Below, piece by piece: positions 25,154-34,229 of a stretch of 39,873 bases of DNA (its first letter is position 1; each line of letters starts with the position of its first letter). The position numbers were made by a program, and so were the translations under genes. The notes beneath the pieces were generated by a model, which made no database searches, was not told the DNA's origin, and saw only the letters and a program-made list of their open reading frames with translations. Source of the stretch: Caulobacteraceae bacterium (GTDB taxonomy: Bacteria > Pseudomonadota > Alphaproteobacteria > Caulobacterales > Caulobacteraceae); the NCBI GenBank assembly GCA_025359665.1, contig JANYFU010000149.1, forward strand, positions 1 to 39,873, given 5' to 3'.

Positions 25154-26623
25154 TTGTCCGAAATTCAGACCGCCTCCGCCGGACCCGTCCGGCGTGGCGC
25201 GAACGCCTTTTTCCTGGCCTCCGGGGTCGCACAGGTCTCGGCCCTGCTGCGCTATGTCGTGATGGCGCGCCTGCTGGGTCCCGAGCAGCTTGGATTGGCG
25301 GCGACTCTAGTGGTCATGGCGGCCTTCTTCGATCTGATCAGCGATACGGGAAGCGACAGATTCCTGATCCAGGATCGTGAGGGCGACACTGCCGAAGTCC
25401 AGAGACTCGTCCATCTCGTCTATATTGGGCGTGGGGTGGCGACGGCCGCCGGCTTGGCGATTTTCGCCTGGCCGATCGCGGCCGCCTATGGCACACCGCA
25501 ACTGGCTGGCGGCTTGGCATTGCTGGGCGTGTCGCGGCTGATCCTGGGATTCCTGCATCTGGACCTGAGGCGGAACCAGCGCCACCTGGACTTTCGAGCC
25601 GAGGCCGTGGCGCTGATTTCGAGTGAGTTGACGGGCCTGTTCGCGACGGCTCTCGCCGCCTATCTGACGCACAATTTCACGGCCATCCTCTACGGGCTGA
25701 CGGCCCGCGCCCTGGTCATGGTGGCAGTGTCCCACCTTCGGTCCAATCGTCCCTATCAGGTCGGCTATTCGCGAGAGCACGCCTCGCGGCTGACGCGATT
25801 CGCCGGGCCGCTGATGCTGAACGGTTTGTTGCTTTTTTTCGCAACCCAGGGCGATCGCGCCTTGGTTGGCCACCAGCTGGGGTTGGTGACGCTGGGGCGA
25901 TACTCCGCCATCCTCCTTCTCGTCCTCTACCCGGTGGCGACAATAACGCGCTACACACAGGCTATGTATCTTCCGGTGCTGGCCCAGAATCGCGACGACC
26001 CAGCCGAGCGGATGCGAGTCGCCGATGTGATGGGCGGACAGGTTCTCATGCTGGCTCTGATATTGTCGGCGGGCTTTGCGCTGGTAGCGCCGACAGCGGT
26101 CAAGTTTTTGTATGGGGCCAAATTTTCCGAGTCGGCCCTGACGGTCGGTCTCATCGGAATTCTGCAGACCAGTCGTTTTCTGCAGGTATATCCGACCGTC
26201 GTGGCTCTCAGCGCCGGCAGAAGCGTTGGCCCTCTCGCCGTGAACACGACGCGGCTGTTCGCCTACCCGGCCGCTTTTGTTTGCGGCTTGGTATTGGCTG
26301 GCCTACCCGGGGTGATGGCCGGGTTCGTTTTCGGCGAGCTCTTGGCTCAGTCCGTGGGATTGATCCTCCTTAACAAAGTATTTCAGAAGCCGCTTTTCAG
26401 CGGTTTCGATCGAATTGTCATGTTCATGACCGGATCCGCGGCCATTCTGGGGGCGATCTGGGTCTTTCAGCACGATGGGATCCTCCCGCGCGTCGCCATG
26501 GCGCTGGCGGTGGTTGGGCTGATCGGATGGATGGCCTACCGGGAGCGCCGAGCCATTCGCGAGACCGTGCTCCTGGCGCGTCGGGTCGCTGACGGAATGT
26601 CCGGGAAACTGAGGGGACCGTGA
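25154..26623 (+). CDS. Oligosaccharide flippase / polysaccharide export protein (Wzx-like, MOP superfamily)
   Basis: A 489-residue polytopic membrane protein with about 12-14 hydrophobic segments. The N-terminal GANAFFLASGVAQVSALLRYVVMARLLGP is a typical start of PST/Wzx flippases, and FGPLML-like and GRYSAILLL segments follow at the usual places. It should move lipid-linked repeat units across the inner membrane for the polymerase encoded next. The start is uncertain: TTG 25154 has GAGAG 6 bases upstream and is preferred over an in-frame TTG at 25103 without a ribosome site. It is divergent from the methyltransferase. Confidence 0.88.
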   Translation: MSEIQTASAGPVRRGANAFFLASGVAQVSALLRYVVMARLLGPEQLGLAATLVVMAAFFDLISDTGSDRFLIQDREGDTAEVQRLVHLVYIGRGVATAAGLAIFAWPIAAAYGTPQLAGGLALLGVSRLILGFLHLDLRRNQRHLDFRAEAVALISSELTGLFATALAAYLTHNFTAILYGLTARALVMVAVSHLRSNRPYQVGYSREHASRLTRFAGPLMLNGLLLFFATQGDRALVGHQLGLVTLGRYSAILLLVLYPVATITRYTQAMYLPVLAQNRDDPAERMRVADVMGGQVLMLALILSAGFALVAPTAVKFLYGAKFSESALTVGLIGILQTSRFLQVYPTVVALSAGRSVGPLAVNTTRLFAYPAAFVCGLVLAGLPGVMAGFVFGELLAQSVGLILLNKVFQKPLFSGFDRIVMFMTGSAAILGAIWVFQHDGILPRVAMALAVVGLIGWMAYRERRAIRETVLLARRVADGMSGKLRGP

Positions 26624-26660
26624 CTCTTGGCGCGCATCCGTTCAAATGACCCCAATCTCG

Positions 26661-26680
26661 CCTCTGATATCCTCTGATAT
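26661..26680. repeat. 10-base tandem duplication before the polymerase gene
   Basis: Two exact copies of cctctgatat abut at 26661-26670 and 26671-26680. The second copy runs into TATAAT (26678-26683), a possible -10 box, 50 bases before the polymerase start codon. No matching -35 hexamer is evident. Confidence 0.7.
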
Positions 26681-26732
26681 AATACCGCCGCATGGGTTGC
26701 GGCGCCGCACGATCGATCTGGAGATTGCATAG

Positions 26733-28376
26733 ATGACGTCTTCGGACGAGCCCATCGCCCTTACGCGTGACATTCTGAAGCCTTACGAGCGTGATCCGCG
26801 GAGGCTGAACCAGCGGTTGCTCAGCATCCTGATCGTGGTTCTGGTTGCGGGATTTTGCCTGGTCTACGGCTTCGCCTTCGCCCTGTTTGCTCCAGGGCTG
26901 CTGCTGCCGTTGGTTGCGCCGCTTCCCTTGATGGCGATGGTGGCCATCTGGGCGCTGCCCGAGACCCGCACCGCGCCGACGCGGACGCTGATTGGCCTGA
27001 CGTTCGCATTCTTCGTGGGTCTCGTGATGTGGCCGAACTACATCGCGCTTGCTTTGCCTGGTTTGCCATGGATCACCATGGTGCGACTGACCGGCTTTCC
27101 ACTCGTCCTGACATTGTTGATCTGCGTCTCGGTTTCGAAAAGCTTTCGAGAAACCCTGGCCGCGTCGCTGTCGGGGGCGCCGATAATCTGGCAAACGCTG
27201 GCGGGTTTCGTCCTTATTCAAGCGGTTTCGGTAGGGTTTTCCGCGCAGCCAGGCTTCTCGATCGACAAGTTTGTAGTCGCCCAAGTGGGCTGGACTTCGA
27301 TGTTTTTCGTTAGCGCCTATGTGTTTCTCACGCCCGGACGCGTCCAGAAGATGGCCGGAATGCTTTGGCTGATGGTGATTCCGGTCGGGATCATCGGCGT
27401 TTTCGAATGGCGCCATCAGCAGGTGCTATGGGCTGGTCACATCCCGAGCTTCCTGCAAATTGACGACCCGGCGGTGACACAGACCTTAACCGCCAAATTC
27501 AGAGACGGCAGCGATCAATATCGAACCCACAGCACTTTCAACACCAGCCTTGGATTGGGCGAGTACCTAGCGTTGACCCTTCCTTTTATCATCCACTTCG
27601 CGCTTGGAAAATACAGCTGGTTGTTGAAAGCCGCCGCCGTGGCGACGATGCCGTTTCTCATATTTATCGTTTATATAACCGGCTCTCGACTGTCCGTGGT
27701 CGGCTGTATGATGTCGTTCCTGTTCTACGCGGTCGCCTGGGCGCTGCTATATTGGCGCGCTAATCGCGAGAGTATTCTCGCGCCGGCGTTTGTGCTGGCT
27801 CTGCCGATCGGGCTGGCGATCGCCGCGGGTGTGGTGCTGTTTTGGAGACCCGTCCATGACTTGGCCTTCGGCGGCAATGGAGCCACCAAATCCAGTACTG
27901 AGGCTCGCCAGGAACAATTGGCTCTGGCGATCCCCAAGTTTCTATCCCATCCCTGGGGATACGGCATAGGCAATGGAGCCAAAACCGTCGGATTCACGAT
28001 TCAAAATGGGACGCTGACTCTCGACAGTTATTATATTACCGTAGCTATGGAATATGGTATTGTTGGATTTATTGTTTACTATGGCCTGCTAGCACTATCC
28101 ATTTTTGTCGCAGCTCGATATTCACTTCTATCAATTGGCAAATCCAAGGACTATGGTTTTCTTGTTCCACTAGCTATCGCCCTGGTGAATTTTTTCGTCA
28201 TCAAGATGGTCTACTCCGCGGAAGATAATCACGCGATCGTCTTCATGTTTTTGGGAATGATCGTCGCCACCGTGTCGAGGCTCAGGAACAACAATAAGCA
28301 CGCGGTTCAGGCTGGAAGCCAGTTGGGTGGACCCCGTTCCCCTCGGATGCCAGCCCACCAGCCAGCAAGGCCATAG
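26733..28376 (+). CDS. O-antigen ligase/polymerase family membrane protein (Wzy-like)
   Basis: A 547-residue protein with about 12 hydrophobic segments and the Wzy_C/O-antigen-ligase features: a large periplasmic loop ahead of TGSRLSVVGCMMSF (about 309-322) and a second loop with HPWGYGIGNGA (about 405-415) and LDSYYITVAMEYGIVGF. These proteins polymerise repeat units or ligate glycan to a lipid acceptor; with the flippase just upstream, polymerase is favoured. The start ATG has GGAG 9 bases upstream. The last 23 codons overlap the convergent glycosyltransferase and look unlike the rest (Gly/Pro/Arg-rich), probably a read-on tail. The stretch 28000-28150 is AT-rich. Confidence 0.85.
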   Translation: MTSSDEPIALTRDILKPYERDPRRLNQRLLSILIVVLVAGFCLVYGFAFALFAPGLLLPLVAPLPLMAMVAIWALPETRTAPTRTLIGLTFAFFVGLVMWPNYIALALPGLPWITMVRLTGFPLVLTLLICVSVSKSFRETLAASLSGAPIIWQTLAGFVLIQAVSVGFSAQPGFSIDKFVVAQVGWTSMFFVSAYVFLTPGRVQKMAGMLWLMVIPVGIIGVFEWRHQQVLWAGHIPSFLQIDDPAVTQTLTAKFRDGSDQYRTHSTFNTSLGLGEYLALTLPFIIHFALGKYSWLLKAAAVATMPFLIFIVYITGSRLSVVGCMMSFLFYAVAWALLYWRANRESILAPAFVLALPIGLAIAAGVVLFWRPVHDLAFGGNGATKSSTEARQEQLALAIPKFLSHPWGYGIGNGAKTVGFTIQNGTLTLDSYYITVAMEYGIVGFIVYYGLLALSIFVAARYSLLSIGKSKDYGFLVPLAIALVNFFVIKMVYSAEDNHAIVFMFLGMIVATVSRLRNNNKHAVQAGSQLGGPRSPRMPAHQPARP

Positions 28377-29227
28377 CCGAAGTGGCGCCAAGCGCCGCGA
28401 GGCGCGCATCTTAAAACCAGCTGCCCCAATGCCGCGAGGGCCACAATGGGAAACCGCGCGCCGAAGCAATCACGGGTAAGCAGCAATCGGTTGCGCTCAC
28501 TGAGATAGACGACGATGCGAGGCCTATCTCGCACGCCACGCCCAGCGCCCGTAGTCGTGCCATGGTGGTGCAACACCCGCCCATAAGCCGAGAACCCGAG
28601 ACGCATGCCTCGCGAGACGGCGCGCAAGCACCATTCAACCTCCTCGCAATAGAGGAAATATTCCTCCCTCATCGGCCCGACGGCCTCCAGAAAGCGACGG
28701 CCGATGAGCATTGAAGCGCCACTTATGAAGGACTGGCTGCGCTCGACGAATGAGGCGTCAACCGTTTCACCAACATTTACACCATCGCCGATCATCACAA
28801 CGCGCGCCAACCAGCCACGCCAACGGCAACCATAAGACTGGATTTTTCCATTTGGCAGGAAGATGGAGCAGCCTACCGCTTCGCAGTCTCCCTCGTTCAA
28901 GCGGTCGACCATCCCCAACAGAACCCCTTCGTCGGGTTCGGTATCGGGGTTCAGCAGCCACCAACCATCGGCCTCTGGGGTTTGGGCGAGGCAGGCATTT
29001 ACGCCGCCGGCGAAGCCCAGGTTCCCTGGGGCCTCAACAACCTTGACGGCTTGCCCACCGATCAAGGTGGCCGGGACCGCGTCTACAAGCTCGCGGTAAG
29101 CATTCTGACCGCCATTTTCGCAGATCACGACCTCAAAATCGCGATGCTTTGACCGCGACAAGGCGTCAAGGCAGCGGACAATGTCGGACTTATTTCTGAA
29201 GCCGACAATTGAGACGGAAATATGCAT
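28307..29227 (-). CDS. GT2-family glycosyltransferase, rhamnosyltransferase-like
   Basis: A 306-residue GT-A-fold transferase. The N-terminal VSIVGFRNKSDIVRCLDAL (5-23) and VVICENGG (33-40) bind the nucleotide; APGNLGFAGGVNACL (66-80) and the metal site LLNPDTEP (91-98, Asp95) are hallmarks of the WbbL-type rhamnosyltransferase branch. Mid-protein GASMLIGRRFLEAVGPMREEYFLYCEEVEW gives the acceptor-side Glu-rich motif. The product is probably one step of repeat-unit assembly at the inner face of the inner membrane. The start ATG 29227 has a short-spaced AGAG. The 3' end overlaps the polymerase gene by 70 bases. Confidence 0.9.
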   Translation of the reverse strand: MHISVSIVGFRNKSDIVRCLDALSRSKHRDFEVVICENGGQNAYRELVDAVPATLIGGQAVKVVEAPGNLGFAGGVNACLAQTPEADGWWLLNPDTEPDEGVLLGMVDRLNEGDCEAVGCSIFLPNGKIQSYGCRWRGWLARVVMIGDGVNVGETVDASFVERSQSFISGASMLIGRRFLEAVGPMREEYFLYCEEVEWCLRAVSRGMRLGFSAYGRVLHHHGTTTGAGRGVRDRPRIVVYLSERNRLLLTRDCFGARFPIVALAALGQLVLRCAPRGAWRHFGYGLAGWWAGIRGERGPPNWLPA

Positions 29228-29304
29228 ACTCTATTGCACCACTGCTACCAATTTGTGACCAAATGGACTAAAATTTCGAAGCGACATCAGATAGCAAAAT
29301 CGTC

Positions 29305-30216
29305 CTATGCAAAAATATTAGAAAATAGAAGTCGAAATCCCAAAGCACTGCGCTGAAATCTTATACGGTAAAGCACGCCTAGTGCTCCAAATCTTTGGCC
29401 AATATGATTTAGGTTTCTGGACATTAATACTTTAGGTGTGTGGACTATTGCAGAAACCGGATATCCCAAGATTCTCACCAACCAGCGTATGCGAGCGACA
29501 TTCGAACTCACCTTCAGATTATACATCTCCGTATCGGATCGCAGAGTTTTTTTCCACATGTCCGCCCATGTGGGTCTGGCCGGATGCGCGACGACGACAT
29601 CATCCTGATAGCCCAGCCGAAACCCGAACGACGTGGCTCGCCGACACCATTCCACATCCTCCGAAAGGCCGAGCGATGAGAAATACCCGACACGCTTGAA
29701 AATGGACCGGCGCGTGAAGAGGTTTGCCGTTACCGAAAATCCATCCTTCAATATATAATTTCTATTGTCAAAAGCAAAAACCAACTCAAAAGCCTCGACT
29801 GGAAGTATATTGGACGGATCTCCGGGAAATACATCCATCCTACCCCCTACAAGATCAAGATTTTCCAGAGCTTTTACTCCGTTCTCCAACCATTTCGGAT
29901 CCGGCACACAATCCGAGTCGGTAAGCGCGAGTACGTCAAACCGCGCCAGAGCCAGAGCCCCATTCCGGGCGGGACCGGCGCCTTTCTCGGTCACCACCGT
30001 CAGCTGAGCTCTTCCAGCTACGATTTGGGCAACGGCTTCCACCCCCACGGCGGAATTGTTGTCTCCCACGATGATCTCGAAACAGTCTCGTGGATAGGTT
30101 TGTCGCTGAAGAGCCTCTAGACATCGGTCTAAACCGATCAGATCGTTGTAATGCGGTACAATCACGCTGATCATCGGCGTGGCGGCGCGAGACAGATCAT
30201 TTGAAGTCTGTTGCAA
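29305..30216 (-). CDS. GT2-family glycosyltransferase
   Basis: A 303-residue family-2 transferase. ISVIVPHYNDLIGLDRCLEAL (about 16-36) and EIIVGDNNS (47-55) form the nucleotide site, GPARNGALAL (81-90) is the GxxxARN-like loop and TDSDCVPDP (99-107) is the metal-binding DxD. A FFS..GLSEDVEWCRRA segment carries the ED pair expected for an inverting base. Substrates are unknown. The start is uncertain: TTG 30216 gives the full frame, while ATG 30174 (MISVIVPH) starts right at the conserved block but lacks a ribosome site. The gene is AT-richer than most of the window. Confidence 0.88.
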   Translation of the reverse strand: MQQTSNDLSRAATPMISVIVPHYNDLIGLDRCLEALQRQTYPRDCFEIIVGDNNSAVGVEAVAQIVAGRAQLTVVTEKGAGPARNGALALARFDVLALTDSDCVPDPKWLENGVKALENLDLVGGRMDVFPGDPSNILPVEAFELVFAFDNRNYILKDGFSVTANLFTRRSIFKRVGYFSSLGLSEDVEWCRRATSFGFRLGYQDDVVVAHPARPTWADMWKKTLRSDTEMYNLKVSSNVARIRWLVRILGYPVSAIVHTPKVLMSRNLNHIGQRFGALGVLYRIRFQRSALGFRLLFSNIFA

Positions 30217-30413
30217 AGCCTGACTATCCAGTTTTGAGAGGGGCCTTCAGCGAGTTGGACCTACCGGCCCCGACCTCGCCGCCCGATCTATAGGCGGAAG
30301 CCGCGAAAGTCCATGAATGATGGTCTAGGAAAGGCGGCTGGGCCGGGCTTGCTCATAAGAAACTCACTCTGTCGCGGAAATCCCCAAGATCGCGAGGCGC
30401 TGTCCTCCCGAAA

Positions 30414-31541
30414 TCAGGTTTTCAACCTTCCAAAGCCCGATGGAGCGCCATCGGCGAAGGAGGCCAACGCGTCGTCGTCGGTGGGATCGCCAAGAGACTC
30501 AAGCGCCTCCAACGCTGGTTTAAGAGCCGATACACGCGCGAGGTCACTGATCAGAATATTGCCGCCACTGACCACCACGGCCAGGTTTCGAAGACCGATC
30601 GCCACAATCCTGACGCCGGGTCCGGCGCGAACGAGGCAGCCTTCGGTGTCCGTGAGCACGGCGGTTCCAACAATGGAATTGCCGGACCCATCCAATTGCG
30701 AAAACGCCCAGACCGAATCCCACGAGCCCAGATCCGACCACGCATAGTCGATCGGAATCACGGCCGCGTGGTCGGTCTTCTCCATGATCGCGATATCGAA
30801 CGACACCTTCGGCGCTTCGGTGAAGCGGGCTCCAAGCTCGCAAACGTCGCCATTATCGATCGAAAGCACCACCGACGCTTCAACCGCTTCAAGCATGTCC
30901 GGCGCGTGGATCGCCGCCTGAGCGATCAATGATCCGGCATGAAACATGAAATTGCCCGTGTTCCAAAGACAGCCCTCCGTGACCAGAGCCTCCGCGCGCG
31001 CCTGGCCGGGCTTTTCCACGAACTGGCCAACCCGCAGGACGCCAGAGCGATCGTCAAGCACAGCCCCAGGGCGAATGTAGCCGTAGCTGGTCGACGGAAA
31101 GCCGGGCTTGACGCCAAAAGTGACGATCTCGCCGTCGTTGGCGGCGTCAAACGCCGCCCTCACCGCTTCGGCGAAGGCCAGGGCGTCGGGAATGTGATGA
31201 TCGGAGGCCACGGCCACGGCTACCGCCCCCGGGTCTTTCCGCGCGATCCAGACCGCGGCCGCCAGCAAGGCAGGGCCGGAATCCCGACCCTCCGGCTCTG
31301 CGATGATAAAGCCATCACTGCCAAGCGCGGCGAGTTGCCGCCGTACGTGATGCACATAGGCCAGGCCCGTGACGATCACCGGCGGACGCCCGGCGGAAAC
31401 CGCCGTCATGCGTGACACGGTGCGCTGAAATAGCGATCGATCACCGATCAGGTCGATGAACGGCTTTGGATTGTCGATTGTCGACTCAGGCCACAAACGT
31501 GATCCAACGCCGCCGCAAAGGATTATGGAATAGACGCTCAT
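30414..31541 (-). CDS. Mannose-1-phosphate guanylyltransferase-like nucleotidyltransferase
   Basis: A 375-residue sugar-nucleotide pyrophosphorylase resembling the N-terminal half of ManC/AlgA; the C-terminal isomerase cupin of bifunctional forms is absent. Family features are IILCGGVGSRLWPES (6-20), NPKPF (24-28), the ASDHHIP motif (112-118), FVEKP and the late AWSDLGSWDS, which is highly typical of ManC. The glycine-rich loop departs from the usual GGSGTRLWPLSR form. It would make GDP-mannose, the source of mannose- or fucose-type sugars. The start ATG 31541 is chosen because GAGAGGAAG lies just upstream; ten more in-frame codons precede it. Confidence 0.87.
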   Translation of the reverse strand: MSVYSIILCGGVGSRLWPESTIDNPKPFIDLIGDRSLFQRTVSRMTAVSAGRPPVIVTGLAYVHHVRRQLAALGSDGFIIAEPEGRDSGPALLAAAVWIARKDPGAVAVAVASDHHIPDALAFAEAVRAAFDAANDGEIVTFGVKPGFPSTSYGYIRPGAVLDDRSGVLRVGQFVEKPGQARAEALVTEGCLWNTGNFMFHAGSLIAQAAIHAPDMLEAVEASVVLSIDNGDVCELGARFTEAPKVSFDIAIMEKTDHAAVIPIDYAWSDLGSWDSVWAFSQLDGSGNSIVGTAVLTDTEGCLVRAGPGVRIVAIGLRNLAVVVSGGNILISDLARVSALKPALEALESLGDPTDDDALASFADGAPSGFGRLKT

Positions 31542-31595
31542 CCGCGCTTCCTCTCCATCCGGCGGTGACAATCACGGTCCACCTCGCCCAGCGTC

Positions 31596-32783
31596 CTAGA
31601 ACGCTCGCCGAAGTTCCTCGACCAAATCCGTGTTCTCCCAGGAAAAGCCGCCGTCGGCCTCGGGTTCCCGTCCAAAGTGTCCATAAGCGGCCGTACGCTC
31701 ATAAATCGGCTGATTGAGCTTGAGATGCTGGCGGATGGCGCGGGGCGTCGCTCCACCGATCATCTGCGGTAGAATCTCCTCAAGCTTGGCTGGATCGACC
31801 TGGCCGCCTTGAAGGTCGACATAGAAGCTCAACGGATCGGTCACACCGATCGCGTAGCCGATCTGCAGCGTGCATTTTTCAGCCAGACCAGCCGCGACGA
31901 CGTTCTTAGCGAGATAGCGACAGGCGTAGGCCGCGGAACGGTCGACTTTCGTCGGATCCTTGCCCGAGAACGCGCCACCTCCGTGCGGCGCGGCGCCACC
32001 ATAGGTGTCCACGATGATCTTGCGCCCGGTCAGGCCACAGTCGCCGTCGGGTCCTCCGATGACGAAATTGCCGGTGGGGTTGATATGCCAACGAGTCTCG
32101 GAATCAACGAAACCTTCGGGAAATACCTTTAGAATATAGGGTCTGACGATGTCGGCTACATCAGCCGGCGTCAGCCCATCCCGGTGCTGGGTGGACAGCA
32201 CGATCGACGTGGCGCGAACAGGTCTGCCATTTTCATATAGCAAGGTGACCTGACTCTTGGCGTCCGGCTCCAATCCCATGGTCGGATCGGCATGCCTCGC
32301 CTTGGCAAGCGACTTCAAGATATTGTGGGAATATTGCAGCGTAGCTGGCATGAATTCGGGCGTCTCGACGGTGGCATAGCCGAACATAATGCCCTGGTCG
32401 CCGGCCCCTTCATCCTTGTTACCCGCGGCGTCGACCCCTTGGGCGATATCGCTGGATTGCGGGTGGAGGTGACAGGCGTAGTCGGCATTGCGCCAGTGGA
32501 AGCCCTGCTGTTCATAGCCGATGTCCTTGATCGCCCCCCGGACCTTCGCCTCCAGACTGTCGACGATGCCGGACAGCACGTCCTCGGGCGCGCGCACTTC
32601 GCCAGCCAAGACAATTCGATTGGTTGTGACCAGCGTCTCGCAGGCCACGCGCGCATAGGGATCGACCGACAGGAACGCGTCCACAACCGTATCGGAAATC
32701 CGGTCGGCGACCTTGTCGGGATGGCCTTCCGAGACGCTTTCACTCGTGAACAGATATTGAGAGCGCTGTGCATTCATCGACAT
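31596..32783 (-). CDS. metK: S-adenosylmethionine synthetase
   Basis: A 395-residue, full-length enzyme making SAM from Met and ATP. The ATP/Met site is [18 protein letters not shown] (14-31), the mobile loop [12 protein letters not shown] is at 126-137, and the P-loop-like [19 protein letters not shown] follows later. All catalytic blocks look intact. It sits between mannose-1-phosphate guanylyltransferase and UDP-glucose dehydrogenase genes, an unusual place for this housekeeping gene; it may supply the methyltransferase in the same locus. The ATG 32783 has a weak GAG site, and Met3 is an alternative start. Confidence 0.96.
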   Translation of the reverse strand: MSMNAQRSQYLFTSESVSEGHPDKVADRISDTVVDAFLSVDPYARVACETLVTTNRIVLAGEVRAPEDVLSGIVDSLEAKVRGAIKDIGYEQQGFHWRNADYACHLHPQSSDIAQGVDAAGNKDEGAGDQGIMFGYATVETPEFMPATLQYSHNILKSLAKARHADPTMGLEPDAKSQVTLLYENGRPVRATSIVLSTQHRDGLTPADVADIVRPYILKVFPEGFVDSETRWHINPTGNFVIGGPDGDCGLTGRKIIVDTYGGAAPHGGGAFSGKDPTKVDRSAAYACRYLAKNVVAAGLAEKCTLQIGYAIGVTDPLSFYVDLQGGQVDPAKLEEILPQMIGGATPRAIRQHLKLNQPIYERTAAYGHFGREPEADGGFSWENTDLVEELRRAF

Positions 32784-32817
32784 ATGGTCTCAGGTCCGCT
32801 TCTTTGGTGGGAGAGGC

Positions 32818-32868
32818 AAAAAGGTAGGCGCGACAAATCCCATCTTGGCCCGCAACGCAATCGCCTAC
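32818..32868 (-). terminator. Inverted repeat with T-run between UDP-glucose dehydrogenase and metK
   Basis: Read on the minus strand, GTAGGCG (32868-32862) and CGCCTAC (32830-32824) form perfect 7-base arms around a 31-base loop, followed by a run of five T (32822-32818). It lies 60 bases past the upstream stop and 35 bases before the metK start. It could be an intrinsic terminator with a long loop, or an attenuator in a metK leader. The loop size lowers confidence. Confidence 0.4.
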
Positions 32869-32927
32869 GTGGAGACCGCAAGGCCGACGAGCGTGAGATC
32901 ATTCCCCATTGTGGCTTGGGGACATTG

Positions 32928-34229
32928 TCAGGGTCGGCCGATACTCGAATAGGCAAACCCGCGCTGTTTCATCTCGTCAGGGCGATAGACATTTCGCAGG
33001 TCGATCACAACCGGCGTTCGCATAAGCGCCCCGATCCGGTCCAGGTCGAGCGCCCGGAATTGATCCCATTCGGTCAGCAGCACCATGGCGTCAGCCCCCT
33101 CAACCGCCTCATAAGGTCCATCCTCGAACATCACGCCGGGCAGAAGAACCCGGGCTTCTCGCCCCTCGGGGTCAAAGGCCCGGATCCGCGCGCCAAGGCG
33201 TTGCAATGCGGGCACGATCTCAAGCGCGGGAGAATCGCGCATGTCGTCGGTGTTGGGTTTGAAGGTCAGTCCCAGAATGCAGATCGTCTTGCCGGCGACA
33301 TCACCCCCGAGCGCTTCAACGATTTTGCCCGCCATGGCTCTCTTGCGCGCATCGTTGACGCGAATTGTCGCCTCGACGAGCTGCAGCGGAGCGCCCGAGT
33401 CGCTGGCGGTGTGGACCAGCGCCAGCGTATCCTTCGGGAAGCACGATCCGCCATAACCCGGCCCCGCGTTGAGAAACTTGGCGCCGATCCGTTTGTCGAG
33501 GCCAACGCCGCGAGCCACCTGCTGTACATTGGCCCCGACCTTCTCACACAGGTCGGCCATCTCATTGATGAAGGTTATCTTCATCGCCAGGAACGCGTTG
33601 GCGGCGTATTTTATCAACTCCGACGTCCGTCGGTCGGTAAACAGGATAGGCGTCTCATTGAGGTAGAGTGGCCGATAGAGTTCCGCCATAACCGCCTTGG
33701 CGCGTTCATCGGCGAGACCCACCACCACCCGGTCAGGACGTTTGAAATCCTCGATCGCCGACCCCTCCCGAAGGAACTCCGGGTTGGAGACCACCGCGAC
33801 GTCCGCGTCGGGACGCACGCGACGAACGATTGCGTCGATCTCGTCGCCGGTGCCGACCGGGACCGTGGATTTGGTGACCAGCACGGTGAAGCCGGCAACG
33901 ATTCCCGCGACCTCCTCAGCGGCGGCGTAAACATAGCTGAGGTCGGCATGGCCGTCGCCGCGACGCGACGGGGTGCCGACGGCGATGAAGATCGCGTCAG
34001 CCTCCGCCACCGCATCGGGCGCCTCGGACGCGAAACAAAGCCGTCCCTCGGCGACGTTGCGCGCCACCATCGCTTCGAGCCCCGGCTCGTAGATCGGCAT
34101 CAGCCCCTGCTTAAGGCGCGCGATCTTGTCGTCGTCCTTGTCGATACAGGTAACGCCATGTCCAAAATCGGCGAAACAAGCGCCCGAGACCAGCCCGACA
34201 TATCCTGTCCCGATCATGACAACTCGCAT
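32928..34229 (-). CDS. ugd: UDP-glucose 6-dehydrogenase
   Basis: A 433-residue NAD-dependent enzyme that oxidises UDP-glucose to UDP-glucuronate in two steps. The N-terminal Rossmann motif is GTGYVG (7-12); VGTPSRRGDGHADLSYV (84-100) and STVPVGTG (121-128) shape the active site; the catalytic Cys263 sits in GPGYGGSCFPKD with Lys208 upstream in ELIKYAANAFLAMK. The C-terminal domain has ILGLTFKPNTDDMRDSPAL. The UDP-glucuronate points to an acidic polymer. The protein fits the UDP-glucose branch better than GDP-mannose or UDP-ManNAc dehydrogenases, though substrate is not proven. Start ATG 34229. Confidence 0.92.
   Translation of the reverse strand: MRVVMIGTGYVGLVSGACFADFGHGVTCIDKDDDKIARLKQGLMPIYEPGLEAMVARNVAEGRLCFASEAPDAVAEADAIFIAVGTPSRRGDGHADLSYVYAAAEEVAGIVAGFTVLVTKSTVPVGTGDEIDAIVRRVRPDADVAVVSNPEFLREGSAIEDFKRPDRVVVGLADERAKAVMAELYRPLYLNETPILFTDRRTSELIKYAANAFLAMKITFINEMADLCEKVGANVQQVARGVGLDKRIGAKFLNAGPGYGGSCFPKDTLALVHTASDSGAPLQLVEATIRVNDARKRAMAGKIVEALGGDVAGKTICILGLTFKPNTDDMRDSPALEIVPALQRLGARIRAFDPEGREARVLLPGVMFEDGPYEAVEGADAMVLLTEWDQFRALDLDRIGALMRTPVVIDLRNVYRPDEMKQRGFAYSSIGRP

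Noticed and set aside
29248-29266. Imperfect inverted repeat CCAATTTG-TGAC-CAAATGG between the two GT2 genes
   Set aside because: It has a bulge and no T-run, so it does not support a terminator, and no operator class fits it.
32784-32927. SAM-II or SAM/SAH riboswitch before metK
   Set aside because: By eye the conserved cores I remember for those classes are absent; only the simple inverted repeat remains.
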